Positions 1 to 5,692 of a DNA stretch of 64,000 nt are shown here, one piece after another. The notes beneath the pieces are model-generated. The model was not told the origin of the DNA, did no database searches, and worked only from the letters and a program-made list of their open reading frames with translations. A program made the position numbers and the translations under genes. Every line of letters starts with the position of its first letter. The stretch's first letter is position 1. The stretch covers positions 62,001-126,000 of the forward strand of contig DATHBD010000070.1 in the NCBI GenBank assembly GCA_035296325.1, written 5' to 3'. This DNA is from DATHBD01 sp035296325. GTDB taxonomy: Bacteria; Actinomycetota; Actinomycetes; Mycobacteriales; Micromonosporaceae.

Positions 1-1
1 C

Positions 2-163
2 CTCGACGAACTCATCCGGATGCTTCGCGAGGTGCTGGGATCCCGGTTCGGTGACGCCACGAAGATCAGCATGATCCGCGACATCGTCGATGACGCCGAC
101 GCGGCATACACAACGAGGATGCAGGAAACAGCCAAACGCACACGTCAAACAGCTAAGGGGTGA
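2..163 (+). CDS. C-terminal end of an unrecognised protein (partial)
   Basis: An open frame runs from the window edge to a TGA at 161-163, giving 53 residues rich in charged residues (LDELIRMLREVLGS near the start, ending RTRQTAKG). The upstream part lies outside the window. It shows no motif I recognise. It lies in the accessory region with the GntR regulator and excisionase-like gene, so it probably belongs to the same integrated element. Function unknown. Confidence 0.45.
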   Translation, partial: LDELIRMLREVLGSRFGDATKISMIRDIVDDADAAYTTRMQETAKRTRQTAKG

Positions 164-284
164 AAGAAACCACCCGACGCTACGAAACCCACCGCCCATG
201 CGGTCCGATGGTCAGGTACGTGCCAGCGGCGGAAGGGCCTCGGGAAAAGGCCCCGCCAGCTCGCAGAATCGGAGCACCCGCAAC

Positions 285-569
285 ATGCGCGTGTCACCGC
301 ACACCGTCCTGTACGCGGCAGGAACCCTCGGCGTCACCCTCATGGTCTTCGACATCGGCAGCGCCATGCACCGCTGGCCGCCGGTCACGCCAGCGCTGCA
401 CTCGTGGCTTCTCGCGCTGACCGTCATCGGCGTCGTCTACGGCTTGGTCGCCGCCTACATCGACCGGCTGTTCAGCTTCGCTCGGCGCATCGAGCGGCTG
501 CGGCGCCCCGCACCTCCCACATCGCCGCCGCCGCCGACTCCGTCGCAACGGCTCGACCCCGGCCGCTGA
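285..569 (+). CDS. Small two-helix membrane protein of the integrated element
   Basis: A 94-residue frame from ATG 285. Two hydrophobic stretches, about residues 8-28 and 41-62, would form a helical hairpin, followed by a basic linker (RRIERLRR) and a proline-rich tail. The longer frame from 90 is less hydrophobic and atypical, so I prefer this start. It faces the GntR gene tail to tail with an 11-nt gap. Small transfer-accessory (Spd-like) or holin-like proteins of actinomycete elements have this shape, but I see no family-specific motif. Confidence 0.45.
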   Translation: MRVSPHTVLYAAGTLGVTLMVFDIGSAMHRWPPVTPALHSWLLALTVIGVVYGLVAAYIDRLFSFARRIERLRRPAPPTSPPPPTPSQRLDPGR

Positions 570-579
570 CCTTCGGGCG

Positions 580-1329
580 TCACTCGATCGGTAGTCGGTA
601 CACCAGCTCGTACCGGTGTCCGGGGACCGCGATGTCCGCGGTCTCCACCGGGGCGTCGTCGGCGTAGTAGGTCCGTTCGATGATGAGCAGCTGCGTGCTT
701 CGGTTGCCGATGGCCAGGGCTTCCATCTCGTTGGGGCGGGCGGCGCGGGACGTGACCCGCTCCACGACCGAGTCAATGCGAACGCCGATGCTGTCCATCC
801 GCGCGACCACGCCGACGACCGGCCCGTTCTCCGGCCACTCGATCGGTGTACCTCCGGTGATGGCGAGCGGCTCTCGGCTGTGCGAGATCTGGACTGGCTC
901 GTCGTCGGCGCGGAAGACGTAGCGGGTGGCCATGACCGGAGCGCCCGGCTCGAGCGCCAGTCGACGCGCGGTCTCCAGATCGGCCGCTTCGTGCTTGCTG
1001 TGGTGTTCCCAGCTGCCACGGTGCCCGGCCCGGGAGGAATCACGGGCGAATGGCGCCGTCACTCCTGATGGGGTGCGCTGGTCCCGGCCTGGACAGTCGC
1101 GTACCAAGCGAGTGACGGTGCGGACGTAGGTGCCGGAACCCCGTCGGCCCTCGATCAGCCCTTCCCCTTTGAGCATTTCCATCGCCCACTTGGCCACGGT
1201 GCTGGACACGTCGTAGTCGGCCATGATGCGCGACTCAGTCGGCAACTTCGCGCCCGGAGGGAACTCTCCTGACGCGATGCGCGCTCTTATATCGCCCGCG
1301 ATGCGTAGGTACGCGGGAACGTCGGGCAT
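580..1329 (-). CDS. GntR-family (HutC/UTRA type) transcriptional regulator
   Basis: A 249-residue protein starting MPDVPAYLRIAG at ATG 1329, with GGAGG shortly upstream. A start at 1416 would add an untypical N-terminus. Residues about 5-75 form the GntR winged helix (GEFPPGAKLPTESRIMADYD, then GLIEGRRGSGTYV). About 95-245 fits the UTRA effector domain (ATRYVFRADDEPVQISHSREP, then LLIIERTYYADDAPVETADI). GntR regulators such as KorSA of pSAM2 repress functions of actinomycete integrative elements. The near-palindrome at 1427-1444, about 100 bp upstream, is a candidate autoregulatory operator, and a second copy precedes the gene at 3411. KorSA-like function is an inference from context. Confidence 0.85.
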   Translation of the reverse strand: MPDVPAYLRIAGDIRARIASGEFPPGAKLPTESRIMADYDVSSTVAKWAMEMLKGEGLIEGRRGSGTYVRTVTRLVRDCPGRDQRTPSGVTAPFARDSSRAGHRGSWEHHSKHEAADLETARRLALEPGAPVMATRYVFRADDEPVQISHSREPLAITGGTPIEWPENGPVVGVVARMDSIGVRIDSVVERVTSRAARPNEMEALAIGNRSTQLLIIERTYYADDAPVETADIAVPGHRYELVYRLPIE

Positions 1330-1426
1330 GGTGCACCCTCCTCCGGTTAGCCCGCGTAGCACATCACGATCGGGTTTGTTGCACCAAATTGCGACGCACC
1401 CTTTAGGGTCTGCCATTGCCAGGGCA

Positions 1427-1444
1427 AAGTTTGTGTACTAACTT
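1427..1444. promoter_or_regulatory. Putative GntR operator, copy 1
   Basis: AAGTTTGTGTACTAACTT is an almost perfect 18-bp palindrome with a GT...AC core, the usual style of GntR-family sites. It lies upstream of the divergent gntR gene. The first 15 bases recur with one change at 3313-3327 upstream of the gene at 3411, so one repressor probably controls both promoters. Confidence 0.5.
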
Positions 1445-1450
1445 CCACGG

Positions 1451-1503
1451 TGGATAGCGACATACCTCCTCCGGTTAGCGCTAAAGGAGCACATCGCTAT
1501 CCA
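1451..1503. repeat. Nested inverted repeat (10-bp outer arms)
   Basis: TGGATAGCGA at 1451-1460 pairs perfectly with TCGCTATCCA at 1494-1503. Inside it CTCCT (1466-1470) pairs with AGGAG (1485-1489), and TTAGCGCTAA (1475-1484) is a perfect palindrome. The nested symmetry suggests a protein or RNA structure site rather than a simple terminator. Confidence 0.55.
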
Positions 1504-1504
1504 G

Positions 1505-1562
1505 GCTCGGCGGCCGGTTCCCCTGTACAGGCACGGCTTGGGAGTTCCCACGGCCGCCGAGC
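1505..1562. repeat. 11-bp perfect inverted repeat
   Basis: GCTCGGCGGCC at 1505-1515 is exactly complementary to GGCCGCCGAGC at 1552-1562, with a 36-nt loop. It directly follows the nested repeat at 1451-1503. Confidence 0.5.
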
Positions 1563-1716
1563 TCCACATACACGCACGGCGCGACCGTCCTCACTGCACC
1601 GCCATGTTCCACGGCGACGGCAGCATCACACGTCGATCACGTGACGTTGCTCCCACACCACGGCGCGGGCGGAATACATCGACACAACACCCGCGCCGGT
1701 CCGTTCAACGACGGAT

Positions 1717-1759
1717 GGGGGCCGGCCCATCATCCGACGAGGATGACGAGCCGGCCCCC
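1717..1759. repeat. Strong GC hairpin just upstream of the holin-like gene
   Basis: GGGGGCCGGC (1717-1726) pairs with GCCGGCCCCC (1750-1759). The stem continues inside with TCATCC/GGATGA around a GACGA loop. It ends 22 bp before ATG 1782, so it could be a terminator for upstream transcription or a leader structure limiting holin expression. Confidence 0.5.
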
Positions 1760-1781
1760 GAAAGAGTGCCGCTGGTGGACC

Positions 1782-2108
1782 ATGGATGGTGTGGACAACA
1801 CCGTCGCGGTTTACGCCCTCATCGGCGCGGCCATGCCCGCTCTCATCGCCGCGATCAACCAGACCAGGTGGCCGGCGAAGGTCCGCGGCCTTGTCGCCCT
1901 GGGGGTGTGCGCCGCGGCCGCGGTGGTGGTGGAGGTGTTCCGCGGTGACCTGACATGGGCGGACTGGCGCAACGCCGCCGTCGTCATCGCCGGGTCGGCC
2001 CTGGCCATGCACAGGCTGTGGTGGGCCCCGACCGGCATCGCCCCCACCATTGAGGCGGCCACCACCATCGGCGGGCCGCCTGCACACGGGGCGCATGCCG
2101 GATCATGA
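1782..2108 (+). CDS. Holin-like small membrane protein
   Basis: A 108-residue protein from ATG 1782. An N-terminal hydrophobic helix (residues about 6-21, VAVYALIGAAMPALIAAI) and two further ones (about 31-47 and 63-78) are linked by short polar segments, with an RLWWAPTGIAP motif near the end. This layout matches holin-like proteins of actinophages and related elements. Its last bases overlap the start of the next gene (ATGA at 2105-2108), so the two are translationally coupled. The only cell-wall hydrolase nearby is on the opposite strand (2323-3093), unusual for a lysis cassette. The exact role in this element is inferred. Confidence 0.6.
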   Translation: MDGVDNTVAVYALIGAAMPALIAAINQTRWPAKVRGLVALGVCAAAAVVVEVFRGDLTWADWRNAAVVIAGSALAMHRLWWAPTGIAPTIEAATTIGGPPAHGAHAGS

Positions 2109-2281
2109 CCGTCCACATCAGCATCGGCCGCACGAGACGAGTCCATGTGTGGCACAACGGCGTCGGTTGGTGCGCTGGATGCCCGTGCTGCAACCAGAGC
2201 CTGGCCTTCAACCAGCGGTCCTGGGCGGCCGCGCACCACATCGCGCTTCGCCACGCCGCCGTGTACCACCCAGCGCGGTAA
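2105..2281 (+). CDS. 58-residue cysteine-rich small protein
   Basis: The start overlaps the preceding stop as ATGA, which supports real translation despite the short length. The protein contains WCAGCPCCNQS (residues 22-32), a compact cysteine cluster that could bind zinc, and several histidines. No family recognised. Confidence 0.5.
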   Translation: MTVHISIGRTRRVHVWHNGVGWCAGCPCCNQSLAFNQRSWAAAHHIALRHAAVYHPAR

Positions 2282-2322
2282 TCGTTGAACTGTGCCGCAC
2301 CCAGGACTGATCACGCCCGGTT

Positions 2323-3093
2323 TCAGGTGACCGGCGTGGACCAGGCCGCCGCCCACGTGTCCGGCCCCACCCGACCATCCACCGTAAGACGCTTCTCGGC
2401 CTGGAACTGGCGGCACACCCGATCGCTCTTCTGCCCGTACCAGCCGTCCACGCCAATCCCCCACCCGCGCCCGAGCATGCGAGCCTGCCACGACCTGACG
2501 TCGTCACCGTGCAGCACCGGCGACGCCAGGCGCAGGACACGCCCAGGGAACGGCGGCGCCGTCGCAACCGCAACCGGCCCAATCGGCGGGGCGAGGACAG
2601 CACTGCCGCGCAGCCGCGCAACGGGGTCGTAGCCCGTCATCGCGGTGGACCGGGTGCAGTCCGACCGGATGGACAGGTGGATGTGCCCACCGTCGTTGGA
2701 GGTGCTCACCCGGTGCTTCGGGTCCCACGCCTCGTGCCGGATGTTCCCCCCAGCTGGCTGCCAGTTCAGGTACTTGATCGGCGCCGCGCCCGGCACGCCG
2801 GTGTTCCGGTCGAGGACGAGCTGCGAGCCGAGCTGAGCGAGGGTGGGCAGGTTCCGGCCGCCGGGCGGCGGCATGATGTCGAGGGCGTGGACGAACCATC
2901 GCGGCGACAGTACCGGCCACCCCGTAGCCGAATACGGCGTGTGGTCCTCCGGCGTCCGCGCGTCCAGGTGCGCTCCGTTGCCGATGGTGCCCACCGTGTA
3001 CCCGTAGCGGCGCAGCACCGAGGCCAGGTCCGCGACGGGCTGCGCCAGCGTGAACGACTGGCCGGCGGTTACCCACCCCGCGCGCAAACTCAC
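2323..3093 (-). CDS. Endolysin-like peptidoglycan hydrolase (M15-like peptidase plus PG-binding domain)
   Basis: A 256-residue protein. The N-terminal two thirds has spaced zinc-ligand-like residues: HLDARTPEDH around residue 42, HALDI around 69 and GGHIHLSI around 136. This resembles phage/VanY-type M15 peptidases. The last 65 residues fit a PG_binding_1 domain (LHGDDVRSWQARMLGRGW, then VDGWYGQKSDRVCRQFQ, then VDGRVGPDTW). No signal peptide is evident, so export would need a holin such as the one at 1782. Its start overlaps the end of the gene at 3090-3278 by 4 nt. Domain naming is from motif recall; the catalytic assignment is tentative. Confidence 0.7.
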   Translation of the reverse strand: MSLRAGWVTAGQSFTLAQPVADLASVLRRYGYTVGTIGNGAHLDARTPEDHTPYSATGWPVLSPRWFVHALDIMPPPGGRNLPTLAQLGSQLVLDRNTGVPGAAPIKYLNWQPAGGNIRHEAWDPKHRVSTSNDGGHIHLSIRSDCTRSTAMTGYDPVARLRGSAVLAPPIGPVAVATAPPFPGRVLRLASPVLHGDDVRSWQARMLGRGWGIGVDGWYGQKSDRVCRQFQAEKRLTVDGRVGPDTWAAAWSTPVT

Positions 3094-3278
3094 AACGCCA
3101 CCGTTGCGCCGTCGACGCCGGCGAGGTCGGGGCCCGGGTCCTCGGGCGGGTCGGTTTCCTCGCCGGCCACGTCCTCGCGTAGATCCCCCGGGTCGTCGTA
3201 GTTGATGTCCGGTGTCGGCGCGGGTGGCGGTGTGCTCAGCGAATACATCTGCTCGGCAGTATTCGGATCGATCGTCAT
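3090..3278 (-). CDS. 62-residue acidic proline-rich protein upstream of the lysin
   Basis: Starts MTIDPNTAEQMYSL. The rest is very acidic and rich in proline (TPPPAPTPDINYDDPGDL). Its last codons overlap the lysin start by 4 nt, implying an operon. No domain recognised. It is probably disordered and could be a virion-like or structural accessory of the element. Confidence 0.5.
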   Translation of the reverse strand: MTIDPNTAEQMYSLSTPPPAPTPDINYDDPGDLREDVAGEETDPPEDPGPDLAGVDGATVAL

Positions 3279-3312
3279 TGGGTGTCCCCCTGTGGAGTGG
3301 TTGATGTTGTGG

Positions 3313-3330
3313 AAGTTCGTGTACTAAGTG
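3313..3330. promoter_or_regulatory. Putative GntR operator, copy 2
   Basis: AAGTTCGTGTACTAAGTG shares 14 of its first 15 bases with the palindrome at 1427-1444. It lies about 80 bp before ATG 3411, and also upstream of the divergent minus-strand gene starting at 3278, so it could control both. Confidence 0.5.
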
Positions 3331-3410
3331 ACGATGTCCGGGTTCGGCTCAGTGGAGCCCTTTGTCGCCGACCTGCTTACGGACGCGACGGAAGGATCAG
3401 GAGAACCCCC

Positions 3411-3728
3411 ATGATCAAGGCCCAGATCATCGACGTATTCGGGCGACCGACGATGTTCATCGGCCTCTCCCGCGCCAACTGCGAGAGGCTGTTAGCCGGG
3501 AAGCCGATCACGGTCAACGGCGGCGACATCGGCATGGACGGCGTCATCGTGAATCTCTTCGCCGGCGAGACGGAGGAGCGGATGGTCACGGCCCTGGAGG
3601 AAGCGGGCCTCGTGCCGGCAGACGTGGCCACGAAGATGCGCAATGGGTACCAGCTCTTCGACCAGGTGCCCGCCACCCGCGCTGACCGACTGGTCTATGA
3701 AAACCGACCGCGGCCCGACCATGGCTGA
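3411..3728 (+). CDS. Small element-encoded protein behind a GntR-type operator
   Basis: A 105-residue protein starting MIKAQIIDVFGRPTMF at ATG 3411, with AGGAGA 6-11 bases upstream. A longer frame from 3282 would run through the operator, so I reject it. It has a mixed alpha/beta sequence (LSRANCERLLAGKPITVNG, then VIVNLFAGETEERMV), no membrane helix and no enzyme motif. It is the first gene of a coupled set of three (3411, 3721, 3906). A small protein of about this size (Pra), controlled by a GntR repressor (KorSA), heads the replication/excision operon of pSAM2. That analogy is positional only. Confidence 0.55.
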   Translation: MIKAQIIDVFGRPTMFIGLSRANCERLLAGKPITVNGGDIGMDGVIVNLFAGETEERMVTALEEAGLVPADVATKMRNGYQLFDQVPATRADRLVYENRPRPDHG

Positions 3729-3909
3729 CGTCCGGGCGCCGCGCTGCCCGGGCTGCGACCAACCGCCGCTGCTCGCTTTCGAGCGCCAAGCGTTCTGCGG
3801 AAACGACGCCTGCCAGGTGCTCACCTGGAACAAGACTGAGGACCCGGCCCGGTTCAAGGCCAATGCCGTGCAGGTCAACATCAGCTACTCAGGCAGAGAC
3901 AAATTATGA
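3721..3909 (+). CDS. 62-residue zinc-ribbon-like protein
   Basis: Starts MADVRAPRCPGCDQPP at ATG 3721, overlapping the upstream stop by 8 nt. CPGC (residues 9-12) and CGNDAC (27-32) make a four-cysteine ribbon, followed by a hydrophilic tail. It overlaps the next gene by ATGA (3906-3909). Small Zn-ribbon proteins of this type occur in actinophages and integrative elements; the function is unknown. Confidence 0.55.
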   Translation: MADVRAPRCPGCDQPPLLAFERQAFCGNDACQVLTWNKTEDPARFKANAVQVNISYSGRDKL

Positions 3910-4244
3910 GCGTCCCTTACGAAGCTACTGTCAGTCGCATCGCCGTCGCATTAGCGTCGATGGAAGAGCGACACCAACGTGATCGCGAGAAACTCATTGC
4001 GGCTCTCCTAGCCGCCGCCGAGAGCGTCAGTCGACCACCAGTTGAGGCGCCACCAAAGCTGGCGTACCGGCCCGAAACCGCGGCGAAGATGCTCGACATC
4101 GGCCGGACGACTCTGTACAGCCTCATGTCGAGCGGCGAGCTGGAGACGATCAAGATCGGCCGCGCCCGCCTCATCCCGGCAGCCGCACTGGATCGCTTCA
4201 TCGAACGACTACGCGAGGAAGGCGGGGCCACCGGGCACGACTGA
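3906..4244 (+). CDS. Excisionase-family helix-turn-helix protein
   Basis: 112 residues from ATG 3906, coupled to the upstream gene by ATGA. Residues 1-45 form a charged, probably coiled-coil helix (MEERHQRDREKLIAALLAAAES). Residues about 51-103 are a MerR-like HTH_17 domain: YRPETAAKMLDIGRTTLYSL, then GELETIKIGRARLIPAAALDRFI. Such proteins act as excisionases (Xis) or small regulators in actinomycete elements, normally next to int. No integrase follows; only 190 bp and a truncated tRNA gene remain before core genes. Xis function is therefore an inference. Confidence 0.75.
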   Translation: MSVPYEATVSRIAVALASMEERHQRDREKLIAALLAAAESVSRPPVEAPPKLAYRPETAAKMLDIGRTTLYSLMSSGELETIKIGRARLIPAAALDRFIERLREEGGATGHD

Positions 4245-4436
4245 CGCGCGCACGGCCCCTTTGGCGGACCTGACTTTGACGATCTAGGTGACGTGCCCCA
4301 CCAACGAAGTCGCTACTGTGAATTTTCCGAGCACCCGCTTATCAGGATTACGGTCAAACAGCGTGCAGCCCAACGTGAAGAGTTTTCGCAGCTCAGGGTA
4401 CATATCCCTTGATATCTAGCTAAGCGCTCAGACCGG
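4245..4436. other. Lower-GC non-coding junction of the integrated element
   Basis: No credible ORF. The stretch is visibly richer in A and T than its surroundings. It carries GAGCACCCGC at 4329-4338, the inverted copy of bases 4449-4458 inside the tRNA fragment, and an AGGG...CCCT interrupted palindrome near 4396. An integrase would be expected between the xis-like gene and the tRNA, but none is visible. Confidence 0.45.
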
Positions 4437-4478
4437 CACGCTTGTAAGGCGGGTGCTCTTCCACTGAGCTACGCGCCC
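4437..4478 (-). pseudogene. 5' half of tRNA-Val (anticodon TAC), truncated
   Basis: Read on the minus strand from 4478: acceptor 5' strand GGGCGCG, TA, a D-arm GCTC...GAGC, anticodon stem CCCGC, loop CTTACAA (anticodon TAC) and GCGTG. The anticodon stem has one mispair. No variable loop, T-arm (GGTTCGAATCC-like) or 3' acceptor strand follows, so the gene is broken just after the anticodon arm. Tyrosine integrases often recombine inside tRNA genes, so this probably marks the boundary between element and chromosome. Confidence 0.75.
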
Positions 4479-4548
4479 GGAGACTGGCCAATCGTACCGG
4501 TACCGCCCGCGACTATCCCCACGGCCGCAGCGACGTGGCGAGACCGGC

Positions 4549-5016
4549 TCAGGATCGGTCGAGGGAAGCCAGCACTGACCGCCAGGCCGACTGGTCCCGG
4601 GCCTGCCCCGGTCCGTTCATCTCCGCGAACCGGACCAGCCCTGCCGGATCAACCAGAAAGGTTCCCCGGTTCGCGAACCCGGCCTTCTCGTTGAAGACCC
4701 CGTACTGCTGCGCCACGGCGCCGTGCGGCCAGAAGTCGGACAGGAGCGGGAAGTCGAATCCTTCCCGCTCCGCCCACACCTTGTGGCTGTAGATCGAATC
4801 GACGCTGATCGTCAGGACCTGCACGTCGGCGTCACGGTACTCCTTGAGGCTGTCCCGCACCTGGCACAGCTCCCCCTGGCAGGTGCCGGTGAAGGCAAGG
4901 GGGTAGAACACGAGCAGCACACTTTGCCGACCGCGGAAGTCCGACAGCCGTACCAGCTGGTTGTTCTGGTCGCGGAGGGCGAAATCCGGCGCCTCGGCCC
5001 CAACCTCGATCGGCAT
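4549..5016 (-). CDS. ahpE: Peroxiredoxin AhpE
   Basis: A 155-residue AhpC/TSA-fold thiol peroxidase that reduces peroxides and peroxynitrite. Start chosen at MPIEVGAEAPDFALRDQNN; longer starts at 5028 and 5046 are possible. The catalytic motif PLAFTGTC (P39, T43, C46) fits PxxxTxxC. A second cysteine in GELC (C51) is worth noting, since mycobacterial AhpE is described as 1-Cys. The downstream WPHG and RGTFLVDPAG segments are also peroxiredoxin-typical. It is followed by a DUF3052 gene on the same strand side, a pairing I also recall beside aceE in mycobacteria. Confidence 0.88.
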   Translation of the reverse strand: MPIEVGAEAPDFALRDQNNQLVRLSDFRGRQSVLLVFYPLAFTGTCQGELCQVRDSLKEYRDADVQVLTISVDSIYSHKVWAEREGFDFPLLSDFWPHGAVAQQYGVFNEKAGFANRGTFLVDPAGLVRFAEMNGPGQARDQSAWRSVLASLDRS

Positions 5017-5091
5017 GGTGCCAAGCATGCCATCACGGGACACCACGGGTGCGGGACGGGGTCGGACTGTTCGACGCGACTCAGCAAGAGG

Positions 5092-5523
5092 TCAGCGCTT
5101 CGATCGCGCCGCCCGGGGGGCGACCAACCGGGACGCCGACCAGTCCTTGCCGGCGTTGACGGTTGAGGTCTGCTGGAGGCCGGCGGTCTGCGAGGACTCG
5201 TTGATCTCACTCGGCTCAACGTGGCCCGATCGGCCCGCCTTGGGGGTCAGCAACCAGATGACGCCGTTGTCGGCCAGCGGGCCGAGCGCGTCGATCAATG
5301 TCTCGACCAGGTCGCCGTCGTCATCGCGCCACCACAGCAGCACCACATCGACAACCTCGTCGGTTTCCTCGTCGACCAGCTCCCCGCAGCGGTCGATCAG
5401 CGAGTCGCGGAGATCTTCGTCGACATCCTGGTCGTACCCCATCTCCATAACGACCATGCCCGGTTCGATGCTGAACCGGTCCGCCAGGCTTCGTACGTCG
5501 GCCTGGCCCGCGGTCGCGTTCAC
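5092..5523 (-). CDS. DUF3052 family protein
   Basis: A 143-residue acidic protein. GTG 5523 is chosen because GGGAGG lies 9 bases upstream; a start at 5562 would put that site inside the gene. Sequence features are SLADRFSIEPGMVVMEMGYD, then VDVVLLWWRDDDGDLVETLIDALGPLADNGVIWLLTP. The fold resembles the Rossmann-type regulatory core seen in this actinobacterial family. The tail is Ala/Arg-rich. Function is not established. In actinobacteria it often neighbours ahpE and aceE, as here. Confidence 0.8.
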   Translation of the reverse strand: MNATAGQADVRSLADRFSIEPGMVVMEMGYDQDVDEDLRDSLIDRCGELVDEETDEVVDVVLLWWRDDDGDLVETLIDALGPLADNGVIWLLTPKAGRSGHVEPSEINESSQTAGLQQTSTVNAGKDWSASRLVAPRAARSKR

Positions 5524-5692
5524 TGTCGAATGCCTCCCTGTCCTGCCCGCGGACGCCCTCATCTACGGCGCCGTTGACGCGTAGTCCACACAGTACGGGG
5601 CCGGTACGCAAGTGGCGCACCGAAAGCGGGGGAAAGAATCTTCCCCCGGAGCACTGAACCGGCGACCACAACGGGGTGAACCGACGACCGGA

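Larger units (their letters stand above)
1330..1781. other. 452-bp structured non-coding region between gntR and the holin-like gene
   Basis: No convincing gene lies here. It holds, in order, the gntR leader, the putative operator at 1427-1444 and three inverted repeats (1451-1503, 1505-1562, 1717-1759). The 15-mer CCTCCTCCGGTTAGC occurs twice (near 1338 and 1465). It reads like a regulatory, replication-origin or transfer locus. Confidence 0.5.

Noticed and set aside
4437..4478. Functional tRNA-Val
   Set aside because: The T-arm and 3' acceptor strand are missing and the anticodon stem has a mismatch.
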